Of a stretch of 64,000 nucleotides of DNA, positions 52,593 to 61,013 are shown one piece after another. Below the pieces are notes generated by a model. The model searched no databases and was not told the origin of the DNA. It was given only the letters and a program-made list of their open reading frames with translations. Position 1 is the first letter of the stretch; every line of letters begins with the position of its first letter. The DNA lies in NCBI GenBank assembly GCA_965267185.1, contig OZ253937.1, forward strand, positions 2,480,001 to 2,544,000. Reading direction: 5' to 3'. The translations under genes were made by a program, and so were the position numbers. This stretch comes from G965267185 sp965267185. Its GTDB lineage: Bacteria; Pseudomonadota; Alphaproteobacteria; UBA6615.

Positions 52593-53942
52593 ATGCCCGA
52601 CCTTGCCAGCGCGGGCCCGGGCGGCCTCAACCTGCTGAGCGCAAGCGAGGCTCGCACGCAGCTCAACCGCGGCGACATCACGTCTGAGGAGTTGGTACGC
52701 GACTGTCTCGCGCGCATCGAGGCGCGTGAACCCGATATCGACGCTTGGGCCTTCCTCGACCCCGATCTCGCGATGGCCCAAGCGCGTGCCCGAGATAACG
52801 AGCCGTCGCGCGGCCTGCTCCACGGCATTCCCGTCGCCATCAAGGATATCTACGACACCGCCGACATGCCGACGGAATACGGTACAACAATCTACCCCGG
52901 CCACCGCCCCAGCGCCGACTCTACCTGGGTCGCAAAACTACGCGAGGCTGGTGCGGTCATTCTTGGCAAGTCACGAACAACCGAGTTCGCTAATCCTTGC
53001 CCTACATCAACCCGCAACCCGCACGATCTAGAGCGCGCACCCGGTGCGTCGTCGAGCGGTTCAGTCGCCGCGGTGGCCGACTTCATGGTGCCGTTGGCCA
53101 CCGGATCGCAGACCGGTGGCTCGGTAATTCTGCCTGCCTCGCACTGCGGTATATATGGCTATAAAACTACCTTCGGCGGGCTACCGACAGGCGGCGTCCG
53201 CCACGCCAAACCGTCGATTGATACGCCGGGATTATTCGCCCGCTCGCTCGATGATGTCGCGTTGATGCGAGCGGCTTCATTGGGGCAACAACCGGCCCCG
53301 CTGGACCTACCCGCCGGCACCGGCCTGCGCGTTGGCGTCTGTCGTACAGAAATGTGGCCCGAGGCCTTACCTGAATCGATCGCTATGCTGGCGACGACGG
53401 CTGAGATTTTGGCGAAGGCCGGCGCCCGGGTAAGCGAAGTCGAGACGCCGGCAGAGGTTTCGCGGGCGATGGAGGAATTCCGAACGATCCTTGTGCCCGA
53501 AGATGCCCGCGCCATAGCGGCAGAGGGACGCGACCACTTCGACCAACTCAATTCTTGGTCACAGAGCAGCATCCGCGACGCGAAGGATTTCACGCAAACA
53601 CAGTATGAGCATGCGAAAACCGTGGCAGAACGCGGCCGCATAGCGATGGATACAGTCTTCAACAATTTCGATGTGTTGATTACACCGAGTACACGTGGCG
53701 AAGCGCCGACCGACCGCGCGGCGATCGAACCCTCCTATTTTAACCGTCTGTGGACTTTGATGTACGTACCGTGTCTGTCCCTGCCCGCTTATACTGGGCC
53801 TTCAGACATGCCGGTCGGGTTACAAGTCGTTGCCCGCCGGGATGAAGACGAACACCTGCTTGCCGCTGGGCGCTGGATCGAACAGCGCATCGCACATGCA
53901 CACGGACCGTTGCCGGTACCGGTTAGCAGTGGAGCCGCATAA
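52593..53942 (+). CDS. Amidase (amidase signature family)
   Basis: The 449-residue hydrolase has the Ser-cisSer-Lys triad: Lys84 in VAIKDIYDT, a serine in GASSSGSVAAVA (151-162) and nucleophile Ser177 in GSQTGGSVILPA. The usual GGSSGGSAAAVA motif is slightly altered to GASSSGS. Family enzymes hydrolyse amides, including GatA. A GatA role is unlikely because gatB and gatC are not adjacent. It is the second gene of the operon, 6 bases after the Gfo/Idh/MocA gene. Confidence 0.9.
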   Translation: MPDLASAGPGGLNLLSASEARTQLNRGDITSEELVRDCLARIEAREPDIDAWAFLDPDLAMAQARARDNEPSRGLLHGIPVAIKDIYDTADMPTEYGTTIYPGHRPSADSTWVAKLREAGAVILGKSRTTEFANPCPTSTRNPHDLERAPGASSSGSVAAVADFMVPLATGSQTGGSVILPASHCGIYGYKTTFGGLPTGGVRHAKPSIDTPGLFARSLDDVALMRAASLGQQPAPLDLPAGTGLRVGVCRTEMWPEALPESIAMLATTAEILAKAGARVSEVETPAEVSRAMEEFRTILVPEDARAIAAEGRDHFDQLNSWSQSSIRDAKDFTQTQYEHAKTVAERGRIAMDTVFNNFDVLITPSTRGEAPTDRAAIEPSYFNRLWTLMYVPCLSLPAYTGPSDMPVGLQVVARRDEDEHLLAAGRWIEQRIAHAHGPLPVPVSSGAA

Positions 53943-53963
53943 CGCGCAACTGGGAGAGACCGA

Positions 53964-54929
53964 ATGACCATGTCCGAAACGAGTACAAACGCGCGTGCGA
54001 CCGTCCTAGCGACCGTCAAAGAAAATGTCAGCCTGACCGCGCTCGACGGCAACAGTGGCGAGATCGTTGCGACCGTCGAAGTGGGCGAGCGAGGTATCGC
54101 CAAGCCCCATGAACTCACTCTATCGGCGGACGGCACTCGGGCTTTCGTCTCGCTATACGGCGACGCCGACTACGGACCGAATATCCCGGCCAACAAAATC
54201 GCCGTCGTCGATCTTCAGGAAATGACCCTGCTCGGCCATGTCGACCTCAACCTCTACAAGGGGCCGCACGCACTGGTCACCGGACCCGATGGCAAGATAT
54301 GGGCAACCGTGGATCCCAACCGTTGCGTACTGGTGATCGACCCCGATAGCTGGGAGATCGAGCGCTCGATCTGGCTCGAAGTGCCCGGACATTTCTTCGC
54401 CGCCTCCCCCGACCGCAACACGCTCTATGTGTCGGCCAAGGAATACCCGGTGGTCACCGAGATCGATATGGCGGCAAGGCAGATCGCGGCGCGGATCGAC
54501 GTGCCGGTTGGCGGGCAAGGCATTTGTACCTCAACCGATGGGTCGTCGCTCTTTGTCGGCGACTTCCACCGCCCATTTCTCCATATTATCGATTGCGCCA
54601 AGCGCGAGGTTACCGAGACCGCACCGCTCACCGGCGTACCCGGCTGGCCGTTCGCCTCTCCCGACGGCGCTTACATCGTTGTCACCACTTACGATGAGCC
54701 CGGCGACCAGGGTTTTGCCGAAATTCTCGATACCGGTGACTTTACCCGGCGGCGGGTGGTCGACCTGCCCGCCGAACCGTTCCACGTTCTGTTCGCGCAG
54801 GACAATCAACACTTCCACATAGCCCTAGCGAACGGCGAAATTCCCAAGATCAGTCTGGAGACAGCGGAAATCGTCGATGGCGGTTTTCACGCCGGCGGCA
54901 CCATGCCGGAGGCACTGGTCCGCCTCTAG
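53964..54929 (+). CDS. YncE-like beta-propeller protein
   Basis: The 321-residue protein is built of repeated blades with motifs such as GTRAFVSLYGDADYGPN, GPDGKIWATVDPNRCVLVIDPD and RNTLYVSAKEYPVVTEID, the pattern of seven-bladed YncE/lactonase-like propellers. No signal peptide is obvious at the start MTMSETSTNARATV. Its function in the pathway is unclear; relatives include quinoprotein-like and lactonase-type folds. It lies 21 bases after the amidase and its end overlaps the convergent TauD gene by 4 bases. Confidence 0.8.
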   Translation: MTMSETSTNARATVLATVKENVSLTALDGNSGEIVATVEVGERGIAKPHELTLSADGTRAFVSLYGDADYGPNIPANKIAVVDLQEMTLLGHVDLNLYKGPHALVTGPDGKIWATVDPNRCVLVIDPDSWEIERSIWLEVPGHFFAASPDRNTLYVSAKEYPVVTEIDMAARQIAARIDVPVGGQGICTSTDGSSLFVGDFHRPFLHIIDCAKREVTETAPLTGVPGWPFASPDGAYIVVTTYDEPGDQGFAEILDTGDFTRRRVVDLPAEPFHVLFAQDNQHFHIALANGEIPKISLETAEIVDGGFHAGGTMPEALVRL

Positions 54930-55801
54930 TTTGCTTGCCCCCATCCGATTGGAACCTCGCCGCGCACACTGGTGCGGTAGACCAGCCGCCGGTGACGCTC
55001 CATGTCATAAGAGGTGGCGGTGTGCAGCGCACCGCGATTGTCCCAAATAAGCAAATCGTGTGGACGCCAATGATGGCAGTACTGGAAATTCTCGATGGTA
55101 TAGTCGAACAACCGCGACACCAGCGCCAACCCATCTACATCCTCGCCACCCTCCACGCCGATGCAATCATCGAGGTTTAAATACATGCCCTCGCGTCCGG
55201 TTTCCGGATGGATGCGAACCAGAGGGTGGGTCACGTCGGGTGTACGCGCGCGTTGCGCCTCGCTCAGCGGTTCCGCATGGTTGCGCTTATTGTAGAGCTC
55301 CACGTAGCTGTAGTGGCCTTTCAACGGGCGCAATCTTTGTTTTTCGTCGTCATCCAGCGTGTCGTAGGCTTTGTACATACTGGCAAACAGTGTATCGCCA
55401 CCCTCGGGTGGGACTTCCAGGCTATAGAGGACCGTATAGGCTGCGGGTTGTGCCATGTAGGTGAGGTCGGTATGCCAACCGAACCCCTCCTTGCGATTGC
55501 CTAGCGGGCGGCCGTTCTCGACGATATTCGAGAGGACAACGATGTCAGGGAAACCCGGCAGAGCAAACTGCTGCAACACGTGGGGATCCGGCTCGCCAAA
55601 CAAACGGGTAAATCCCAACAGCTCTTGCGGTGTCAGTGACTGATCTCGAAAACACAATAGCTGATAGTCGAAGAGCAATGATTTCACAGCGTCGAGTGAG
55701 ATGTCGCCACCGATCGACCGTACATCGAGATCAGCGATTTCACCGCCGAGATGCTCACCGAGCGCTGTGATCCGAATATCACTTAGTCCGCTTGTGGCCA
55801 T
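54926..55801 (-). CDS. TauD/TfdA-family 2-oxoglutarate dioxygenase
   Basis: The 291-residue enzyme has the iron triad His110-x-Asp112 (WHTD) and His260 (GALHTATS), with a basic residue after it (HRRLVYR, Arg276 likely binding 2-oxoglutarate). The family includes taurine and 2,4-D dioxygenases and many hydroxylases. It ends the minus-strand operon GGT-amidohydrolase-MFS-TauD, so it probably opens or hydroxylates the transported substrate. Confidence 0.9.
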   Translation of the reverse strand: MATSGLSDIRITALGEHLGGEIADLDVRSIGGDISLDAVKSLLFDYQLLCFRDQSLTPQELLGFTRLFGEPDPHVLQQFALPGFPDIVVLSNIVENGRPLGNRKEGFGWHTDLTYMAQPAAYTVLYSLEVPPEGGDTLFASMYKAYDTLDDDEKQRLRPLKGHYSYVELYNKRNHAEPLSEAQRARTPDVTHPLVRIHPETGREGMYLNLDDCIGVEGGEDVDGLALVSRLFDYTIENFQYCHHWRPHDLLIWDNRGALHTATSYDMERHRRLVYRTSVRGEVPIGWGQAN

Positions 55802-55840
55802 GCTTCGCCTCCCTCATTGCGCGTCGGCATTGTAGCCCGT

Positions 55841-57073
55841 TCAAGCGCCGCCGGACCGCCAAAGTTGCCGCCAACCGACACCAATAAGAATGAGCGGTAT
55901 CAGACCTTCGGCCGCGACGATACGGATCGCCGCCGATCCGCCGAACAGCTCACCCATGAGACCGATGTTGGCAAAGCCGATCAACCCGGTGCCGATACAA
56001 ATAACCAGCACCCCGAAGAGACGGCCGCGCATATGCGGCGGCGCCACGCTGTAGATCAGCGTGCTCTGCATGGTCGAGAAGCCCGCCATCATCAAACCAA
56101 CGCCGAACAATACAACCGCCATGGGCGCGGTCGACACCATCCAGCCGGCGAGAAATATGAGGCCGAGGTACGCCATCGTACCGAAATAATAGAGGCGGCG
56201 AAAATTCGCCGCCCGCAGACCAACGGCGATAATCAGCGAGCCGACGAAGGCGCCACCGCCCTCCAAAGCAGCCAAAACACCGATCCATCCCGCGCTCACC
56301 TCGAGCACATCGCGGCCGACGACCGGAATCATTGAGACGAAGGGAAATCCCCAGACGTTAAACACAATGGTCACAAGCAGGATGCGCAGGATGTCGCGGT
56401 CCCGACCGATCAGCCGGAACACCTCCTGAAAGTCGCCTAGGATTTGCGTCGCTTCGCGCTTGGCGATGTCCGCCGCCGCAGTGACATACAGCCCCAACAA
56501 CAGGACAACGCAACAGGCATACATCGCCGCGCTTAGTGCATAGGCGCCACCTGGTCCTAGCCATTGAAACAAGACGCCGCCGACTAGTGGCCCCATCATG
56601 CGGGTGGCGTTGTTAGTTGCACTGTCGAGGCTCATCGCCGGTGCGATGCGGTCCATGCCCGCGATGTCGCCCAGCAGACGCCGACGCAGCGGCATATCGG
56701 TGGTCCACACGAGCCCGGACACGAAACTCGACACGGCGACGATCCAGTAGCGGTCGAGCTCGACAACGAAAATGAGAAACACCGCCGTCGACACCGCCAT
56801 AGCAATACTCATGGTGGCAATGAGCAAAATTCGCGGCGCAACGCGGTCGGCAAACGTACCGACGACCGACCCAAGAACGGCGAGCGGGAACATTCGTAGA
56901 ATGACCAACAGCGCGACCAGAAAGGGCGAGCCGGTGGTGTCGAAGGCGTAGACGCCGGCCACCAGCATTTCCAGCCAGCGGGCGATACCGCTGAAAACGC
57001 CCACCAGCCAAACCCGCAAATACGACGGGTCACGAAGCAAACCGGTAAGCCCTTCGGTCGCGATTATCGCCAC
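55841..57073 (-). CDS. MFS transporter
   Basis: The 410-residue membrane protein has about 12 hydrophobic segments, with an N-terminal half rich in loops such as RWLEMLVAGVYAFDTTGSP and the loop DMPLRRRLLGDIAGMD. The profile resembles the enterobactin-exporter-type MFS group more than sugar porters, though direction cannot be told. It starts at GTG 57073 and lies between the amidohydrolase and the TauD gene, so it likely moves the pathway's substrate or product. Confidence 0.88.
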   Translation of the reverse strand: MAIIATEGLTGLLRDPSYLRVWLVGVFSGIARWLEMLVAGVYAFDTTGSPFLVALLVILRMFPLAVLGSVVGTFADRVAPRILLIATMSIAMAVSTAVFLIFVVELDRYWIVAVSSFVSGLVWTTDMPLRRRLLGDIAGMDRIAPAMSLDSATNNATRMMGPLVGGVLFQWLGPGGAYALSAAMYACCVVLLLGLYVTAAADIAKREATQILGDFQEVFRLIGRDRDILRILLVTIVFNVWGFPFVSMIPVVGRDVLEVSAGWIGVLAALEGGGAFVGSLIIAVGLRAANFRRLYYFGTMAYLGLIFLAGWMVSTAPMAVVLFGVGLMMAGFSTMQSTLIYSVAPPHMRGRLFGVLVICIGTGLIGFANIGLMGELFGGSAAIRIVAAEGLIPLILIGVGWRQLWRSGGA

Positions 57074-57117
57074 GAGGTCACGTAAAGATACGGCAGGAGT
57101 GCAGGATTGCCGCCCGG

Positions 57118-58353
57118 CTACGGCCGGTGCAGTTCAGCGCGGTCTCGCGTGAACGTGCGCCGGCCCGACTTAAGGCCAAATAGCGGCTGCGCGTTGGTCG
57201 CCACCACGTCGGTCGCCGACGCTGCGTCCCACACCACCATGTCGGCGGGATTATCCACTTCGATACCGTAATCGTCGCGCCGGAGCAGCCGGCCGGGCCG
57301 ATGGGTCACCATTTCAAAACATTCAGCCAATTCTTCGTTGGTGCCCCGCTGCGCCACGTTGGCGTACATGTTGGCGATGCGAATCAACGATCCGTCGCCG
57401 AACGGCGTAAACGGGTTGAGGATATTGTTGGTCGACAAGCAGCAATTGGCGCCGTGTTCGATCAGTGCGTTGGCGTCGGCGACACCGCGAATCACACTGT
57501 GGTCCTGAAAGCGGCCCTGGGTGAAGAGATCCGTCGCCGGCAGCACGGTTACCGTGACTCCCGTATCGGCCAGCAACTTGCCCAGATCGGCCAACTCCGC
57601 CGCCGGCATGGACGCATATTTCGACCCATGGCCAATGGCAACACGCCCACCCCAGCCGATTTCGTCGGTGAGCTTACAGACCTGATAGATATCCAGATGC
57701 TCGAAACTGGGCCCGATATCGAGGTGGATATCGACATCGACGTCGTACTCCTTGGCCAGTTCGAATATCCGGTCGATTTGACCAGGTCCGTCGCTGTCGT
57801 AGCTCGGCGCGCCGCCAATTGCCTGTGCGCCTTTGTCGAGGCCAGCAACCAAGTTGGCATCACCCTCGGGAACGCCGGTCCAGCCTTCCTGTAGGAACAC
57901 GCACAATTCCAAATCAATCGCCCAGCTATAGTCTCGCGCGAGCTGCTCGAGCGCCTCGAAGCTTTTCATTGCAACGTTGGGGTCCACCTCGACATGGGTA
58001 CGCATGTGCGTCACCCCGTTGATCAACGAGGTTTCCAGCGAGGCCCGCGCACGTTCGTAAACATCTTCGACGGTGAAACTCGGTTTTACCGCCGCTACCC
58101 GCTTCATGTGATCGGTTCCCCGATCGGGTGACGGAGAGCTGCGGTCGAGGATGCGCGACTTATCGAGATGGATATGAGTTTCGATTAAACCTGGCGAGAC
58201 CAAGCAGCCATCGACATCGATCTCCTGGCCTTCTGAGGCCAGCCCCGGTTCGATCGCCACGATACGGCCATCCTGAATGCCGATATCCCGCAATGGCGCA
58301 TCCGGCGCGTCGCCCGAGACCCGCGCGTTGCGCAAAATTAGATCGAGTGCCAT
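57118..58353 (-). CDS. Amidohydrolase family protein (cytosine-deaminase-like)
   Basis: The 411-residue protein starts MALDLILRNARV and has the metal motif HIHLDK (His60, His62) and a D..IH beta strand (VDIHLDIG) with GHGSKYA further on, the layout of cytosine deaminase/dihydroorotase-like enzymes. Two catalytic positions look changed: where cytosine deaminase has HxDE the sequence has HLDIG, and where it has the metal Asp (GTDN) the sequence has STNN. Alignment was made by eye, so activity is uncertain. It lies between the GGT and MFS genes in one minus operon (gaps of about 44 bases). Confidence 0.78.
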   Translation of the reverse strand: MALDLILRNARVSGDAPDAPLRDIGIQDGRIVAIEPGLASEGQEIDVDGCLVSPGLIETHIHLDKSRILDRSSPSPDRGTDHMKRVAAVKPSFTVEDVYERARASLETSLINGVTHMRTHVEVDPNVAMKSFEALEQLARDYSWAIDLELCVFLQEGWTGVPEGDANLVAGLDKGAQAIGGAPSYDSDGPGQIDRIFELAKEYDVDVDIHLDIGPSFEHLDIYQVCKLTDEIGWGGRVAIGHGSKYASMPAAELADLGKLLADTGVTVTVLPATDLFTQGRFQDHSVIRGVADANALIEHGANCCLSTNNILNPFTPFGDGSLIRIANMYANVAQRGTNEELAECFEMVTHRPGRLLRRDDYGIEVDNPADMVVWDAASATDVVATNAQPLFGLKSGRRTFTRDRAELHRP

Positions 58354-58396
58354 GTCGTTCCCCCGCTTTTTCTTATCCGATTATGCCCTCAGCGCC

Positions 58397-59983
58397 CTAA
58401 TACCCCAAAGCGCAGCCATCCTTGCGCGGATCGGATCCGCCGACAAATACACCGCGGTCCCAGTCGATCCAGATAGCTTGGCCGCCGCCATGCGGCGCAA
58501 CCGTCGGCTCAACCACATGTCCGAGCGCTTCGAGTTCGGCCAGAACATCCGGTGCGATGCCGCTTTCCGCCTCAACCTTGTCGTTCTGATAAAACGCCCG
58601 CGGGTGATCCAACGCCTGCTGAACGTCGAGACCGTAGTCGAGGATATTGGTCAGCAGATGCGCGTGGCCGAACGGCTGATATTGACCGCCCATGACCCCG
58701 AAAGGCATCACCGCGCGGCCGTCTCGTGCCAACATGCCGGGCATGATTGTGTGAGGCGGACGCCTACCGGGCTCGATCGTGGCGCCACTATTCTCATCGA
58801 CGACGAACAGGCTGCCACGGTCTTGAAACATCACACCGGTTTCTCCGCACAGTAGACCACTGCCAAAGGGACGAAATAGCGAATTGATGAAACTGACCGC
58901 ATTGGCGTCACGATCAACGACCGTCAAGTAAACCGTGTCGGACTGGGCCGGCAGCGAATCCAACTCGGATTGCGACATTGCATGGTCGGCGCTGATAAGC
59001 GAGCGCCGATCGCCGGCATAATCCTTGGTCAAATAGGTCTCCAGAAGATCGGCAGACTGGTCTTGGCTATGGAAATAGCGATCGCGGCCCCTAAAACCGA
59101 GCCGCCCCGCTTCGATTTCGAGATGCAGCCGCTGCGAACCATCGGGATCCAAGCTCGCCAGATCGAAGCCCTCGAGGATGTTGAGCATGATCAGGGCAAT
59201 AAAGCCCTGCCCGTTGGGCGGACATTCCAATACGTCGTAGCCGCGATAAGTCGTCGAAATGGGATCGCAGTAGTCACCCTGGACGCTCGCGAAATCATCG
59301 ACGGTGTGAAGGCCGCCCAGATCATTGAGGGTTGCGACCATCGCTTCGGCCACTCGGCCTTTGTAGAACCCGTCGGCGCCTTTGTCGGCGATCTCACGCA
59401 GGGTCGCCGCCAACTCGGGTTGTCGAAACATATCGCCCGCCCGATAAAGCCGGCCATCGTTCAAGAATATTCGCCGGACCGTCTCGTTGGCGTTCAGTTT
59501 CGCTTCGAACCGCGCCCAATCGAACGCGACGCGCGGTTGAATGGGATAACCGGTCTCCGCCAACTCGATAGCCGCGGCCAACAGTTCGCCGAGTTCCCTG
59601 GTGCCATGGTCCTCCACCAGGCGCGACCAAGCTTCAATAGCGCCGGGAACGGTCACGGCGTGGGGGCTGTCGGGTGCGATCGCATTAATGCCGTTGTCGA
59701 GGTACCACTGCGTCGTCGCCGCTGCGCAGGCCCGCCCGGAGCCGTTGTAGGCAACCATGTCTCCGCCCGCGGGCGCGTAGAGGACGAAGCAATCGCCGCC
59801 AATGCCGGTCATATGCGGTTCGACGACGGCGTGAACGGCCATAGCGGCAACCGCAGCGTCAATTGCGTTACCACCAGCCTTCAGAACGTCGAGCGCCGCC
59901 ACAGTAGCGCGGGGATGGGACGTCGCAGCCATCCCATTTGCGCCATAAGCCGCCGAGCGGCCGGGAAGTTCGAAATTACGCAT
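58397..59983 (-). CDS. Gamma-glutamyltransferase family protein
   Basis: The 528-residue enzyme is a second N-terminal nucleophile hydrolase, with candidate Thr in QSDTVYLTVVDRDANAV near residue 345 and the motifs ALDVLKAGGNAIDAAVAAMA and MTGIGGDCFVLY. It has no clear signal peptide. It is the first gene of the minus-strand operon with the amidohydrolase, MFS and TauD genes. It is related to, but not identical with, the homologue at 39684. ATG 59983 is used; GTG 59986 is equally possible. Confidence 0.87.
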   Translation of the reverse strand: MRNFELPGRSAAYGANGMAATSHPRATVAALDVLKAGGNAIDAAVAAMAVHAVVEPHMTGIGGDCFVLYAPAGGDMVAYNGSGRACAAATTQWYLDNGINAIAPDSPHAVTVPGAIEAWSRLVEDHGTRELGELLAAAIELAETGYPIQPRVAFDWARFEAKLNANETVRRIFLNDGRLYRAGDMFRQPELAATLREIADKGADGFYKGRVAEAMVATLNDLGGLHTVDDFASVQGDYCDPISTTYRGYDVLECPPNGQGFIALIMLNILEGFDLASLDPDGSQRLHLEIEAGRLGFRGRDRYFHSQDQSADLLETYLTKDYAGDRRSLISADHAMSQSELDSLPAQSDTVYLTVVDRDANAVSFINSLFRPFGSGLLCGETGVMFQDRGSLFVVDENSGATIEPGRRPPHTIMPGMLARDGRAVMPFGVMGGQYQPFGHAHLLTNILDYGLDVQQALDHPRAFYQNDKVEAESGIAPDVLAELEALGHVVEPTVAPHGGGQAIWIDWDRGVFVGGSDPRKDGCALGY

Positions 59984-60127
59984 CACCCTTACTCGCCTAT
60001 TTTTCCAAGGATGGGAAGACCGGCAAGGTCAGGCCAGATACGCAGCTACCGAGGGGCTTATCGGCATTCGTTTGAACATATTGCGCGAAGGGTCTAATTC
60101 TGGGCGGCAAACGACATGGGGGAGACA

Positions 60128-60898
60128 ATGACGCACTGGGTACGCTTCGAACACAATGGCGAGAATGGCTTTGGCAAACTGGAGGGAGACACAATCGCCG
60201 TCTGTGAAGGCGACATGTTCAGCGGCGCTCAGGAAACCGGATCCACGGTCGCCGTGGCCGATATCTCTTTGCACACCCCGTGTGTTCCAACCAAGCTGAT
60301 TGCGCTTTGGAATAACTCCCGCTCGGCTGCGGAAAAGCAAGGCCTCGACCAACCGGAATTCCCGCTGTTCTTTCTCAAGGCCTCGAACACCTATCTGCCA
60401 TCCGGCGGCGTTATCCGCAAACCGGCCGCCTACGACGGACGAGTCATCTACGAAGCCGAGCTCGGGATCGTTATCGGGCGCACCTGTAAAGACGCCGACG
60501 CAAGCGACGCTGCGGCGGCGATCTTCGGTTACACATGCGTCAACGATGTAACCGCGCTGCAACTCCTCGACGCCGACCCCAGTTTTCCCCAGTGGGCGCG
60601 CGCCAAGGGGTTCGATACTTTCGGGGCTTTCGGGCCGTCTATCGCGACCGAAACGGATGTCTCGGGTTCGTCAATCAGAGCGGAACTCAACGGGCGGGAG
60701 CGGCAGAACTACCCGGTGAGCGATTTGTTCATGCAGCCTGCAGAGATTGTTAGCCATCTGTCTCGGGCAATGACCCTTAATCCCGGTGACCTAATTGCCT
60801 GCGGCACCGGTCCTGGCGCACTGCCTATGAAGCCGGGTGCCACCATAGACGTCAGCATCGACGGCATCGGCACCTTGTCGAACACCTATCAAGAGTAA
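60128..60898 (+). CDS. Fumarylacetoacetate hydrolase family protein
   Basis: The 256-residue FAH-fold protein has metal-binding acids around YEAELGIVIGRTC and the segment NDVTALQLLDADPSFPQW, with GDLIACGTGPGALPMKPG near the C-terminus. It is smaller than the FAH-like protein at 45818 and resembles the 2-hydroxyhepta-2,4-diene-dioate isomerase/decarboxylase subgroup. ATG 60128 has GGGGGAG upstream and is preferred over 60116. It is divergent from the GGT-amidohydrolase-MFS-TauD operon, so it may be co-regulated with it. Confidence 0.87.
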   Translation: MTHWVRFEHNGENGFGKLEGDTIAVCEGDMFSGAQETGSTVAVADISLHTPCVPTKLIALWNNSRSAAEKQGLDQPEFPLFFLKASNTYLPSGGVIRKPAAYDGRVIYEAELGIVIGRTCKDADASDAAAAIFGYTCVNDVTALQLLDADPSFPQWARAKGFDTFGAFGPSIATETDVSGSSIRAELNGRERQNYPVSDLFMQPAEIVSHLSRAMTLNPGDLIACGTGPGALPMKPGATIDVSIDGIGTLSNTYQE

Positions 60899-61013
60899 GC
60901 CTGCCCAATGCTGAACGCGTTTGTTAACGATAGATAACCATTTTTTAAGCGGTATCTACGTACATTTTCCCGAGTCCGCACGCCTCGCAGATGCTCAGCG
61001 CGGATGAGGGGAA

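Noticed and set aside
52593..53942. GatA of the tRNA-dependent amidotransferase
   Set aside because: gatB and gatC are not in the window, and the gene sits in a catabolic-type operon.
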